NCBI RefSeq assembly: GCF_020283565.1
Contig: NC_060061.1
Coordinates: forward strand, 36,183,362-36,247,361
Direction of reading: 5' to 3'
Length of the DNA: 64,000 bases
DNA from: Trifolium pratense
Taxonomy: Eukaryota > Streptophyta > Magnoliopsida > Fabales > Fabaceae
Shown: one piece after another, positions 24,601 through 35,579 of the stretch
Layout of the letters: each line of letters begins with the position of its first letter
Position numbering within the stretch: position 1 is the first letter of the stretch
Made by a program: the position numbers and the translations under genes
The notes under the pieces: generated by a model
What the model was told of the DNA's origin: nothing
Databases searched by the model: none
Seen by the model: the letters and a program-made list of their open reading frames with translations, nothing else

Positions 24601-25778
24601 ACATCAGTGACAAAAGTGTGATTACCATTCTTCCTCTGAACCATCACTTTGCCTTTGCCTTCTACTGATATAGTGCTGTCATCTGCAAACTTCACTTTGC
24701 TTTTGAAATTTTCATCAAATTCCAATAACCAATCTCTATGACCTGTCATGTGATTTGAGCATCCAGTGTCAAGATACCATAGCTTTGAGGTATCATTTTC
24801 TGAGTTTGAAGTCACCATCATCAAAACACCATCTGAGTCTGAATCATTGTGTCTTGCATGATTTGCCTCATTCTCTTGCTTCTTCTTTCCCTTGCTTCTA
24901 CACTCAGAAGCATAGTGACCCCACTTTTCACAGTTGTAGCATTGAATCTTGCTTTTGTCACTCTTCTTTCCACCATTCTTGCCCTTGATGAAACTGTCTT
25001 TCTTTGAAGATTCAGGTTGATCTTGATCACTATTGTGATCATTACTGAACTCAGCCTTTCCCTTATGCTTATTCCATTTATTCTTTCCCTTTCCATTCTT
25101 ATTCCATTGACCTCCATTTTTTGCATACAAAGCCTGATCTTGAGTAGCTTTGTTGTCTTTCTTTTCTTTCCTTTCTTGCAACCTCTGTTCATGTGCCTCA
25201 AGTGAACTTTGTAACTCATTTACTGACATTGTAGACAGATCTTTTGATTCCTCAATTGCTACCACTATGTGATCATATTCAGGATTCAAGGTTCTAAGCA
25301 CTTTTTCAATGATTTGTACATCAGAGATTACTTCACCATAGTTTTTCATTGAATTGACCAGAGTTTGCAATCTTGTAAAATACTCACCAATGGATTCTTT
25401 ATCCAACATGCCCAGCAATTCATATTGCCTTCGAAGAGATTGAAGTTTTACCTTCTTGACTTTATCTCCTCCACCATGAGCATTACTGAGTATATCCCAA
25501 GCAGCTTTTGCAGTTCTTGCTCCAGCAATCTTCTCAAAATTTGATGAATCCACGCATTGATGGATCAAGAACAAGGCCTTACTGTCTTTCTTCTTAACTT
25601 CTTTGAAGGCAGTTTGCTGATCTTGTGTTGCATTGGCTGCAAGGGGCTCATAACCAGTGGTGATGAGATCTTCAACATCTTGATAGCTGAAGATTACATT
25701 CATCTTCACACACCATTGGTCCCAATTCTTGCCATCAAGAATTGGAAGATTTGCAGGGAAACTATTGTTATTATTCAT
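21663..25778 (-). CDS. Copia Gag-Pol polyprotein
   Basis: The copia polyprotein is about 1371 aa from the first ATG at 25778; the open frame extends seven codons further upstream but without an ATG. Visible in order: a UBN2-type Gag region (about 40-200); a CCHC zinc knuckle [14 protein letters not shown] (280-293); protease DTGCSNHM (D337); an integrase zinc-finger region (469 to about 507); an integrase core with D533, D596 and E632 (35 residues between the last two); reverse transcriptase with YVDD (1049-1052); RNase H with SDSDW, CEAEY and VDNKSA. No stop or frameshift is seen. One oddity is Arg469 where copia integrases normally have the first zinc-binding His (WH.R.GH). It makes the element's own replication proteins, acting in cytoplasmic particles and nucleus. 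The TGA overlaps the polypurine tract. Confidence 0.97.
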   Translation of the reverse strand: MNNNNSFPANLPILDGKNWDQWCVKMNVIFSYQDVEDLITTGYEPLAANATQDQQTAFKEVKKKDSKALFLIHQCVDSSNFEKIAGARTAKAAWDILSNAHGGGDKVKKVKLQSLRRQYELLGMLDKESIGEYFTRLQTLVNSMKNYGEVISDVQIIEKVLRTLNPEYDHIVVAIEESKDLSTMSVNELQSSLEAHEQRLQERKEKKDNKATQDQALYAKNGGQWNKNGKGKNKWNKHKGKAEFSNDHNSDQDQPESSKKDSFIKGKNGGKKSDKSKIQCYNCEKWGHYASECRSKGKKKQENEANHARHNDSDSDGVLMMVTSNSENDTSKLWYLDTGCSNHMTGHRDWLLEFDENFKSKVKFADDSTISVEGKGKVMVQRKNGNHTFVTDVLYVPSMKHNLLSLGQLLEKGFNYSTKDHSIEVFDPKNKLILKAPLSKNRTFRVNLQASAFQCFSSLITEDEKWLWRYRYGHLNFKSLNHLCNKKMVVGLPLIHTPEKLCEGCFVSKQPRNSFKSSVYSRSKQPLDVVHSDVCGPIEVPTLGGSRYFMTCVDEFTRKVWIYLLKEKSEVFSMFKNLCVLAERQSENKLKVLRTDGGGEYNSKEFQTYCTQKGIIHEVTAPYTPQHNGLAERRNRTLLNMARCMLKSKGLPKCYWGEAVNTAAYVLNRCPTKRLKDNTPEELWTGHKPSVKHLRIFGSLCYRHIPDEKRRKLDDKSEKLILIGYDDTGAYRMYNPNNKKVVISRDVIVDEKSQWKWSSEANKQVTMQLEDGVNYAAITHQLVDNQNQGTHHEEDMNTSSDDDDRIQLSSVPAQAPRRSTRNKFPSVRLNDHEITSDSAVNEDGDLVHLAFMADAEPINWKEAVARSKWNAAMKEELHSIKKNHTWKLVELPPQKKAISVKWVFKLKKDPDGKIVKHKARLVARGFLQQEGIDYTEVYAPVARMETIMLVIASSYNWSLYHMDVKSAFLNGPLEEEVYVLQPPGFEIASEKNKVYKLNKALYGLKQAPRAWNKRIDEFLQKEGFVKCIVEFGVYMKGSDISYAIVICLYVDDLLITGHNTTSIEKFKGRLKSEFEMSDLGKLNYFLGLEFHYASDGIVLHQRKYIEDVLKRFQMENCKAAETPMDANLKLSKNEDEQAVDATLFKQVVGSLRFICNTRPDINYAVGSVSRFMSKPKTSHLIAAKRILRYLKGTHDYGLAFPTSNSETQIELEGFSDSDWCGDKDDRRSTSGYWFRFRNSPISWSSKKQNIVALSSCEAEYVAAAQAACQAVWLESLLEELKINYVKPMRLNVDNKSAISLAKNPIAHGRSKHIETKYHFLRDQVSKGKLNVMHCRTEIQIADIMTKPLKADRFKELRKMVGITMIADKTLD

Positions 25779-25860
25779 CTTGCAGTAACAATGAATCAAG
25801 GGAGGAAGGAATGGTTGAATTCTATGTGAAAAGGGAATTGGATCAAACCTAAAAGGCTAA

Positions 25861-25869
25861 CTGATACCA
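25861..25869 (-). other. Primer-binding site (initiator Met tRNA type)
   Basis: On the minus strand TGGTATCAG follows the 5' LTR after two bases. It is complementary to the 3' end of plant initiator Met tRNA over nine bases; the next bases (TTAGCC) depart from the usual continuation. Confidence 0.85.
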
Positions 25870-25871
25870 CT

Positions 25872-26145
25872 TGTTAGAGTGGAGAAGAGAGTGAGAGAGG
25901 GAATAGTTTCATCAATGAGGATTGATTATTATTGATCTTAGAAATACAATTTATAGAGATACAAATTGTAAGTGTGATACTTGGTTAACAAGTAACCATG
26001 ATTAGAGTAACTAATTCAAGTTAGTTACTAACCATCTAACAAACTAAGGTAGTTACAACAATCAAACTAATAACTAACTTGCCAAGCAAGTAACTAACAA
26101 GTTGTTGATTGTTTTCACCAAGTCATTGGATTGTATTTCTCAACA
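25872..26145 (-). repeat. 5' LTR of the copia element
   Basis: 274 bp and matching the other LTR. It lies nearest the bHLH gene, with its outer end at 26145 about 450 bp upstream of that gene's TATA box. LTR transcription would run leftward, away from the bHLH gene. Confidence 0.97.
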
Positions 26146-26593
26146 GTTCTCTCATTTATAAAGTGTTCGACCTCAACTCTTTTAACCAGTGTGAGACTTA
26201 AGTCACACTTGATAGATCTCACTAAACTATGCAGCTATACATGGGTTCTACTTCTGAACCACTATACTTGAATAAGATTTTAATCAAGACATATCAACAA
26301 CTGTTACACTTTAATTGACTTTTATGGAGTTGCTATGATTTCATCAAACTTATCCAAATAGACAAATTGATGGTAATGATGTCTCCACCACTTGGTATAA
26401 ATAATAAATCTTACAGTAATTATTGCCCAATCAAACTGTCTGGTTTATCATTATTTGTGGTTCAATTATATCTTAGACTTATTAGACCAGTCAAATGTAC
26501 TGCCTCTACCTTGCATTGCATGGAACTATTTACTGCTTTACTAAAATATATAATTTCAGCATTTTATTATATACACCAATCCATATCCATATT

Positions 26594-26603
26594 CTATATA
26601 TAG
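26594..26603 (+). promoter_or_regulatory. TATA box of the bHLH gene
   Basis: CTATATATAG lies 126 bp upstream of the start codon, a typical plant TATA position allowing a 5' UTR of roughly 95-100 nt. The copia insertion ends 448 bp further upstream. Confidence 0.7.
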
Positions 26604-26728
26604 ACCAAAACCTTTTTGTCACACACCAACTTTCCCTTTGAGCTTTTTCAAAAAAAAAACCTTCCCTTTGAGTAATCACTCACTACTATAATCACTTGAG
26701 AACTTTATTACATTTTCAAACTCAAAAT

Positions 26729-28747
26729 ATGGCAGCTTTTTCATATCAATACCATCCTTTCCTTGTTGACTCATCATTCATGCTTAACATGAACACTTGT
26801 TCTTCTCCTCCTTCTTCACAATTTCACCCTCTTCATCAAGATATAATTAACTGTGTTGATCAACAAAGCTCCAAAGTTACTACCATCATGAGTGATAATG
26901 AACCTTCTTCTGTCACTAAAAACCTTAGCCCTCAATCCTCCATGGTACTCGACAAACTCGAAACCAGTGATGAACAGGTTACTCAAAAAGTTTCTCCTAT
27001 GGAGAAGAAAAGGAGAACCAGAAACAATGGACCTTCCTCTACTAAGCAACAATCTCATGTAATAAATAATACTAATTATTTCTATTTCTGCAATATTGAC
27101 GAAAATTATACACACAAAATAAATAAACTTTCAGTAGTCTAATCTGTGTCATCTGTCCACTTTTTATTCATGTGTAATTATTTTGAATATAAATAAACTT
27201 TGTTACGGTACTACTTATAGTTTTATTAATTAAGCCTTGCCATGCATATTAATAATATATTTTTGGTTAATGGTATGAATTAAACTTTGTTCTGATTTTT
27301 TGTTAATTAATATTTGAACAGGATAATAATTTAGTAGAAGAGAGAAACAAGAAACAGAAAAAGAACAAAGAAGAGGAGAAGCCAAAAGGAGAGAAGAAAG
27401 ATCAGAGGAAGTGTTTGGATGAGCCCCCAACTGGCTACATCCACGTCAGAGCAAGAAGGGGTCAGGCAACTGATAGCCACAGCCTTGCTGAAAGGGTACA
27501 CTGCAGTAGAGTAGTAGTCTTTTATGTGGGGTCCACTTGTTTGCTACATTTCCAAAAATGTCCCTATAATAGTTTCATTATTAATATCTTCATGTCTCAT
27601 ACTAAATGTTGGAAATTAAATTAAATTAAATTTTGATTAATTTTTCAGGTAAGAAGAGAGAAAATAAGTGAAAGGATGAAGAAGTTGCAACAACTTGTGC
27701 CAGGCTGTGATAAGGTATAGTAGTAGGTCATGTAAAACCTTCATGACAGCACATATAGGCCCAAATAATTAAATGTCTCAAAACTATATACTATTGAAAT
27801 TAAAACTTTAATAAATAAATAAACATTCTATTTTTCAGAAAATATAATTATTAATGTACATTTTGTTCCCTTTGTAACCAGGTAACTGGAAAGGCTCTTA
27901 TGTTAGATGAAATAATCAATTATGTTCAGTCTTTACAAAATCAAGTTGAGGTAATACCTTATTCTCAAGCTGTTTATTTTTTTCAGAATAAAATAACATA
28001 GTCTGGTAGTTAGAATTTCATTTTTTTTAAAAGTGAATAAGTAGAGTGTTCGGATTTTAGAGTTTGAACCCCCACACTAATGTCTCTGCCAACTGAACTA
28101 AGTTGACGGAGACTTTGTTATACCTTATTTATTAGTACTTAAAATCTACATAAATAAATATACTAACAAGCTATTAATTGTTGTTTATGCTTTCTTTGCA
28201 GTTTTTGTCAATGAAACTTACTTCTGTGAACCCTATGTTCTATGACATGGCAACAGACCTAGACACTTTCTTAATTAAACCAGAGGTGAGAAGTTAAACC
28301 AAGTAATTAATTTAACTCAAATTAAAAAAATCCAATAATGAAAAAAATTAACTAACTTTATTACTATTATTATTATTGAATTTTCAGAAATTAAATAACT
28401 TAGCATCACCATCACCACAACTATCATCTGTGTCACATTGCAATAGTCCTAAACAAGGCACAAATTTTGGTGATATGAGTACTCCAACCAACATCTTCCA
28501 AACTACTAATGACTACCTTTTGGATACTTCAACATCAATTTTTCTTCAAGGCCAGAGAACAAATATTCTCTCTGAGGTATAAAAACAGAAATAGTAATTT
28601 ATTTTTAACTATTATTATTTTTTTAATTATTCTGACAAAAAACATTTTTTTTTTCAGGATGGTAGTCATTTTTGGGAGGTAGAAGAACAGAGACAAAAAT
28701 TTCTTAATTCACATGGATTCAACAACAACTTATGTTCCTTTCATTAA
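26729..28747 (+). CDS. bHLH transcription factor, BEE1/BEE3-like
   Basis: Exons 26729-27058, 27322-27495, 27649-27714, 27882-27950, 28202-28285, 28388-28576 and 28658-28747 all have GT/AG borders and whole-codon junctions, giving about 333 aa. A polar N-terminus (1-110) and a Lys/Glu-rich stretch (about 111-140) precede the conserved [20 protein letters not shown] and the bHLH (about 158-213). H163, E167 and R171 form the H-E-R set that contacts E/G-boxes. Helix 2 reads [19 protein letters not shown] and continues into [16 protein letters not shown], the usual flank of this subfamily. Family members are nuclear, dimeric and linked to brassinosteroid or light growth responses; that role is inferred. 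A young copia element lies upstream and a SINE lies in intron 4. BEE versus CIB/HBI-type assignment is less sure than bHLH itself. Confidence 0.93.
28019..28118 (-). mobile_element. tRNA-derived SINE in intron 4 of the bHLH gene
   Basis: On the minus strand TTAGTTCAGTTGGCAGAG (28101-28084) resembles a tRNA A box and GGGTTCAAACT (28071-28061) a B box. The element ends in an A-run (plus-strand T-run 28019-28028). It lies wholly within the 251-nt intron 27951-28201. Target duplications are not clear. Confidence 0.65.
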
Positions 28748-28794
28748 TTTAAAATTCACAGTGATGCATGCCCTACAAAACTTCCAACATGTTT

Positions 28795-28896
28795 GTAAGC
28801 TCTCAAATCATCATGTCTCACTCATCTTATCTTATTACTATTATATAATATTAATTCATGGTTGGTTTCTAAGACATTGTAATTTTTATGTTTCAG
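28795..28896 (+). other. Probable 3' UTR intron of the bHLH gene
   Basis: The strong donor GTAAGC at 28795, 47 nt after the stop codon, pairs with the acceptor TTTATGTTTCAG ending at 28896, giving a 102-nt AT-rich intron. An exon junction this close to the stop is near the usual limit for triggering nonsense-mediated decay, so splicing here could affect mRNA stability. Predicted from sequence only. Confidence 0.5.
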
Positions 28897-30020
28897 GATT
28901 TTAGCTTTTACATTAGGTGAAGAAATTTCCAAAAAGTAGAACAAGAGTGAAGCAGAATTATATGCATTAACGCTTTGGTATCAATGGATGAAGAAGTGAA
29001 AATGACAGAAAATGCAGACCAAATATAAGACCATATCTTTTCTAGATTCTTGTTCTGTTCCAGTTATTTTTTGACTCTTATGTTACACAAATTCCTAGAG
29101 ACTATTGATCCTCAGACATTGAAATTTATGTCATGTCTTTGTAATGTAAATTATTGAAGTAGTGATTCTTGTGGTGGTAGTTATTCATTCTGTTGGTACT
29201 TAGTACAGTTAAATTTATTATTGAGAAATGAGGGGTTGAGTATTACATTATTGGCCATGACCTAGCTAGATTTATGTATATGTACTATCTGCAGAATCTT
29301 CAGAGTTTCTAAAACAATAATAATAATAATTCATCTTCATCATATGATTATTAAGTTACTCCATGTAATTCCATTAACTAATGATTATTTTTTAAATTTC
29401 TTTCATGTTTAGTGTATTACCTTTTAATAATTTATATCGTCTATTAATTTCTTCTTATCTAAAGTTGATGGAAAATGATTTTCTACTGTTACAGCAGGAT
29501 GCTGTAATAGATAGCGCGTTTCTATATTGACTATGTATCATTGGATAAATCTAACAGTTCCTACTGCTACCATACCACCATAAACAGTTGTAGAGGATTG
29601 AGGTGCAAAACACGCGCGGTTGTTCTAATTTTAGTAGTTCCTTTCAATGATGGGGTTGTGTGTTTGTTTATATCGAACAATCGTACAAATGTGAATTACT
29701 AGCATATGTCCTTTAAAATTACACAAGTCAATTTTGATCTTCTGAAGGAAAAAAACAACTCTTGTTAATTCACTTTCACTTAAATGATAAAAAACAAGTA
29801 TAGAAATTGACATGTCGAATTTTTGTTTGTACAGACAATGATGTTATGTCTTTTTGTGAGGATAGAAATGTCAAACTTGGGTGAAAATCTTTCATGTTTT
29901 GAGAGTGCATGCATATGCCCTAAGATAAATACTAAGAGAAAACCTTCCATGTTATGATTGACTCAATATTTACAGGAAATGAGAAATTCCAATTCTTTAT
30001 ATTATTCAATCAACAAAAGG
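28897..30020. other. bHLH 3' UTR and intergenic DNA
   Basis: The likely 3' UTR runs to about 29150-29200 (AT-rich, AATGTAAATTATTGAAG near 29141). Beyond it no gene or bounded repeat is visible. Confidence 0.45.
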
Positions 30021-30030
30021 ATAATTATTA

Positions 30031-30120
30031 AGTCACTGCGGCTAGTGGTGAGGAATTTGAATTGTATACTAGAGTTTTTGGGTTTGATTCTCAGCTTTAT
30101 ATATTGTAAAAAAAAAAAGA
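30031..30120 (+). mobile_element. Short SINE
   Basis: A-box-like GGCTAGTGGTGAGG and B-box-like GGGTTTGATTCTC are followed by a TTGT-A(11) tail. The 10-bp ATAATTATTA flanks both sides (30021-30030 and 30121-30130). At 90 bp it is small but has the tRNA-derived SINE layout. Confidence 0.7.
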
Positions 30121-30615
30121 ATAATTATTATCATCAACACATGAATATTCCAAATGATGGCTACTTAAACAGTGGCTTTTATCTTTTATTATTTGAAGCT
30201 AAGGAGTTCCAAATTTTGCTAAATGAACATATTCATTGAATAGTATGCTGGTGTGAACAAAGAGAAGTTTAGTTTTATTACTTAGAATTAGAATGGGTGT
30301 GACATTGGTAGACGTCTTAGCTCAACTCAACTGATAAATGTCGATATTGTTAGATCGAACAGTAAACACATTCATCCGAATCGAACCTGGATATTTGTGT
30401 GTGAGTTTCAGCATTGTTAACACTTTGTGTAAGACAAAAGAAAGAAAAGAGTGGGTGTGACATCTACAATTGTCTATCCATATCGACAAACTAAGATTAC
30501 TATCATTGAAAGCTAAAATAAAACTATGTGACAAAGACTTTTGGCTTCCTTTTGCTTTTCTAAGGGTCCTCATAATAAAGGATGGAATGAATGAACTTTA
30601 ATATTTGCCACTCAT

Positions 30616-30915
30616 GTCTCTTTTACGAATGGACTTGGGAGCCCGGAATTTGCTTTAATAGATGATGGTCTTTGGCCTTGTTTTTAGAGTGTTCGGGTAT
30701 TTATTGTTCTTTGTTGTAGTTTTGTGGCTGTTTTGGTTTGTTTTTGTAGGAGTTTTTTTTCCTTTTCTTTGGTTAAAGGGGTTAGCCGACTATGCTCATT
30801 GTAGTGCTAGCCCTTGCTCCATGTTTGTATTTTTGTTCTGTTTTCCCTTGTCTTGGCTCTTCTTGTACCTTGATTTGTGGTTTAATAAACTTTTAGGCAT
30901 TCAAAAAAATAAAAA
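30616..30915 (+). mobile_element. Retroposon, probably 5'-truncated LINE
   Basis: This 300-bp insert is flanked by a perfect 16-bp duplication AATATTTGCCACTCAT (30600-30615 and 30916-30931). It ends in an A-rich tail after TTTAATAAACTTTTAGGCAT. Long duplication plus A tail marks target-primed reverse transcription. The T/G-rich body looks like a LINE 3' UTR and has no tRNA boxes. No reverse transcriptase remains. Confidence 0.8.
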
Positions 30916-30931
30916 AATATTTGCCACTCAT

Positions 30932-31505
30932 TCTAGCTATCTCCTTCTCATATGCTTGCTTCATCAATTTTCTTGGTTTCTCTAGTTATGAGAAGTAAAT
31001 GTCATTGGTATAAAGTCAAAAAGTACTACTCAAACCATAAATATAGAATTCTATTAAATAAATTAAGAAAGTTTGGAATAAAATTTGTAAATAATGGATT
31101 TTTGTTTTTTAAGTTTACCATTCATAATATTTATTGTTTAATATTTTTTTGAAGAAGCTATTTATTGTTTAATTATACCTAGCTACTTGTAGAAAATGCA
31201 ATGAAATCTAGAGGACTTACCAAACTACTTTTAAGAAAGAAAATATAATATGATGAATCAATCGCTCAACATTCACGATTTTATGAGAGAAAATAATTTT
31301 ATTTTGCGATTTTCACAAATCACAAAATGTCAAACTAAGGCCAAACAATTTCTAAGTCAGGAACCACTACAAATAAGCAAAAATTAAAAATAAACAGAAC
31401 AAGTCCCCGTGATGTAGGCGGCTCCCATCCAAACCTGTGAAATACCTTATATCACAGTTGAACAATGTCACAAGAAACTAAAAAAGACGACGAAGAATAT
31501 TTTGT
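30932..31505. other. Intergenic DNA
   Basis: No feature recognised. Confidence 0.4.
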
Positions 31506-31513
31506 CAAGTAGG

Positions 31514-32093
<580 letters not shown>

Positions 32094-32101
32094 CAAGTAG
32101 G

Positions 32102-33500
32102 GGCCTTATTCTACACACCAAGAATTATAAGGAATTCATTTAAATTTCAACCAATAAAAATGAACATGTAATCAATCATAATGTAGTAAATAATTGTGCT
32201 CCAGTACAACTTTTAAGTTTTACCACATGTGTCCTTTTTCTTAATTTTTTCTATAAATCAATGTCGGATAAAATCAAAGTCTAAGGAAGAGAGACATGCA
32301 TGCATGGTTCAAGAGCAAAAATATGAAGCAATACAATAAAAAATGAAACGAAGTGAAGAGAGATATAGACATTGCATGTGGAGTTCGTGCTCCTCCTGTT
32401 TTGTATGTCGACCCTCATATGTTGCATTGTCTTACCCACCATCATCATTTCTATGGGTCTTTTCCCTATTGAGATACTATACCATCAACATGGTTTGGTT
32501 TGTATAACTGGCGTTTGGTATTAGGAAAAAACAATAAAAAAGGATCTCAATGTTTATTCAACCATGTCTAGTCATATCCTCTTTAATTAGCTATAGCTAG
32601 CATGCTGTAGAACCTACTATATACTATACTAGTACAAAAATATCTAAACAAATTACTAGTAGCTAGTTAGTTGAGTGATTATAGTTCAATTATTTTCATA
32701 TCATATGACCCATTCCATCAATGTTGGAATTGAACATTAGAAAATAGTACTAATACTACTAGAAACTTCTCTCAATGCCTGTTTGATACCTATTTATCAT
32801 CCGACTCCTAGTATACTTGTCTGTTCTTAATTATAAGTAAAAATGGATCTACAAGTTTTTTGATATGTTATTAAATTTAGAAATCTAAATGAGTTATCAA
32901 TCTGTTGAACAACTAGTAACAAAAGAACAACAATAACCCTGAACTGTTAGCTTAGCTTCTGGGCCGCTCCCAACCCTCTTCCTGATATATATGAGTCATA
33001 CTCAACACAATTAATTAAGACACATTCATATTATAGTGATAGGGTACAATGTACATCTCTCACATTCAATAATAAAAATAGTGTTTGTTATTTAATGAAA
33101 AAAGCAACATGAAATTTGAAACAAACTAAACACAAGTGACAAGTTCAAAACCAAACCAAAGGAGTTCGAAAAGACAAGGTGGTGCCAATTGGTTAGCAAT
33201 ATAGAGATATATTAGTACCAAAAGAAGTAAATGCTGTGCATATTTGTTTCTCACCAACACATCCATCTGCAATTTAGGGGTCCCTGTGTTCATATATTGC
33301 TCAAACAAGCTAGTAGGGTCGTTTCTCCCTAAATTGACAAGGAATGCAGTACCTCCGTTGTCTCTTTCTCGTTCATATATACAAAAACTTTTCGATCTGG
33401 ACAAATAGGAGAGGTATTGCATTTTTATTTTAATTAATTAAGAGGTGATATCGATCATAATCTCTACCTATATTTTGGTAAAAATAAAATAAAAAAATCA
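32102..33500. other. Intergenic DNA
   Basis: No gene supported. Short frames such as 33126-33422 (-) lack recognisable domains. Confidence 0.45.
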
Positions 33501-33509
33501 TATGAATCA

Positions 33510-33690
33510 ATTAAAAATCTCGCATCAGATGTGAGATGTCTGAACAAGGGTTTATAAGTAAGAGACAATCCCCACCTTACAAGTTGATTTTATAAAGTTG
33601 CGTAAAGTTCAATACCTAATTATAAGATAGTATCAAAGTCTCTTCAAGATCTGTTGGGCTACCTACTATCAGGTTTTGGCTATCGGATCA
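33510..33690 (+). mobile_element. LTR fragment with decayed primer site
   Basis: Contains TGTGAGATGTCTGAACAAGG, then GGTTTATAAGTAAGAGACAA and TTATAAGATAGTATCAAAGT. The last resembles an LTR end followed by a mutated TGGTATCAGAGCC primer site. This order is common in legume copia LTRs (recalled knowledge). No internal coding sequence follows. Confidence 0.5.
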
Positions 33691-33802
33691 GTTGCGCATC
33701 AAACCCAATAGTACTGGACATAAGAGGATGTATTACCTTAATCCAAAGTTAAACTTTCCACTAAATATCTAATTGATAAATAATAACACATAATAATATA
33801 AA

Positions 33803-34388
33803 CAGGGACAAAGCCAGAAATTTAGCTTAGGGAGGACCGAATTTAAAAATATAAGTTAATAAAGAAAAAATTAAATTTTGAAAGCATAGCATATATAAGA
33901 AATTATAAGATAAATTTAAAGTTATTATGGTGAATCTGCATTTTATGGACTATTTTTTTTAAGTAAAATTTTTTGGCCTTATTTTCATATGTATTGTAAT
34001 TTTGGTCTTAATCTATGCATTTTGCCATAAAAATTGCTACTTTTTACATAAAAAAAAGGTGAGTTCTAATTCCATTTTTTTTATTAAATTCATTATTTGG
34101 GCAATAAATCACCTTTTTTTTTTTACAAAAATACTATTTTTAGTTGGAAAATCATATGCTGGATGAAATATAAACCAAGTATAAAAACAGAGAAAAAAAA
34201 TTGAATAGAAAAAAGAATCATTTTTATGAGTTTAATAAAATAGGAGGACCATGTGTCACAGAAAAAAAAAAGGAAATCAAAAGTTAAATTAAACCAATAA
34301 TATAATACTATTGTAGTATAAAAAAAAAATTCAAAAATATTTAGGGGGACCGTGGCCTCTGTTGGTCCCCGTTCTAGCTCCGTCCCTA
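33803..34388. mobile_element. Non-autonomous hAT-like element
   Basis: It starts CAGGGACAAAGCCAGAA and ends TTCTAGCTCCGTCCCTA, imperfect inverted ends. It is flanked by a perfect 8-bp duplication AATATAAA (33795-33802 and 34389-34396). It is 586 bp with no transposase. It carries GGGGGACCGTGGCC near the right end. Confidence 0.85.
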
Positions 34389-34396
34389 AATATAAA

Positions 34397-35120
34397 TAAT
34401 AATAATATAGATAAATAAATTTAGAAAAAAAAAAAAAAAAAACACACACACACTAAGCAGTTTAGTGCATGCTTACTGACTTATCCAGCATGAACAAACC
34501 TTAATAGACGCTAGCTAATCATGAGTTTTTTTCGATCTAATCATGAGTTTAAGAGTATAATTATATTTTGGTGTTTTGCTTTCTATATCCTGTCAAATAA
34601 TAGTACTCCATGCTTAATGGAAAATGCATGTTGATCTAACATTAATCCTAGTTCTAATTAACTTAATTGTCGGGTACATATGGTTTTGTCGGGTGATTTA
34701 TACTATTGCTAAAGCTGTGTGACATTGACGCCACAACTATCCCCCAACCAATAAAAACAGTGATTAAAACACAAACGTGCTTTTGATGCATGATTAATTT
34801 CATGTCAATTAAAATTTAAAATTATAAATATGGTTTCTGTAAATGACATCAATCACTAATCCAATTGCAGGCAGACAATAAGTCCATCTCAACTTGCACT
34901 AATTAACAATATAATAAATAGCTATAAGACAACCAAGAGCTATAGTATGTGAATCAATTGAAATTTTTACATAAATTCAATCGGTCAAAATTTAATAGAG
35001 TTGATGCATCTTCAAGCAAATACTATAGAGGGAGGAGAGTACTATAAGGAACATTTAGTTTGAATACAGATCCTGAAACATTATATCGGGCCGAAAATTA
35101 ACAAACCTAATTATAATTAT
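34397..35120. other. Intergenic DNA
   Basis: An A-run followed by (CA)n occurs at 34423-34452. No gene. Confidence 0.45.
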
Positions 35121-35122
35121 AA

Positions 35123-35236
35123 TTTTTTTTATCAAGTAGTCCAGAGATTAGAATTTCTTTTTTAAAATAAAAAAGTAGATGTACTAGAGTTCGAACACCA
35201 GCCCATATATATTACATGCAATATTTCTATCCACCG
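35123..35236 (-). mobile_element. SINE-like fragment
   Basis: On the minus strand a B-box-like GTGTTCGAACTC (35196-35185) lies upstream of an A-rich end (plus-strand T-runs at 35123-35130 and 35155-35163). A clear A box is lacking, so it is a truncated or decayed SINE at best. Confidence 0.4.
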
Positions 35237-35518
35237 AAACATGAATTATAATATACTTAATACTAAGTATATATAGTATATTAGTGTTAGAGTTGGGTTG
35301 AAATATATATTATGAAGGATGGATCCTCTCCCATTAATTTTCTCTCCCATGAAATCCTGACCATCCACTTTTTTTTTTCCTACAAGTTGGTCAACCAAAA
35401 AAAGGCAATCGAGAGCATAGATGCACACATAAGGGAATCCAGTGAAAATTTCACTGGATACAACTCCTGCACTATATTATGTTATTTATATATGATATAT
35501 ACAATATATGCATGTAAG

Positions 35519-35579
35519 AGATTGAGGGGAGGGGGGGCCTTGGCCACTGCCTAACCCCCCCCCGCAAGATCCATCCCTG
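35519..35579. mobile_element. Possible hAT end fragment
   Basis: Read in reverse it starts CAGGGATGGATCTTGCGGGG, like hAT termini elsewhere in the window, followed by a G-rich tract and GGCCAAGGCC. The partner end and target duplication were not found. Confidence 0.35.

Larger units (their letters stand above)
21382..26145 (-). mobile_element. Intact Ty1/copia LTR retrotransposon
   Basis: The 4764-bp element has two 274-bp LTRs that read as identical, TG...CA ends and a 5-bp target duplication GTTCT (21377-21381 and 26146-26150). It has a primer site TGGTATCAG two bases inside the 5' LTR and a purine-rich tract TTGAGGAGGTG against the 3' LTR. One long frame encodes gag, protease, integrase, reverse transcriptase and RNase H in copia order. 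Identical LTRs imply a very recent insertion, since LTRs are identical at integration and diverge afterwards. The small size and short LTRs suggest an Ale/Ivana-type lineage, but that is not established here. Confidence 0.97.

Noticed and set aside
25779..25799. Extension of the copia frame seven codons upstream of the ATG at 25778
   Set aside because: The first codon of the extension is TTG, not ATG. The ATG at 25778 begins the [19 protein letters not shown] start typical of copia Gag.
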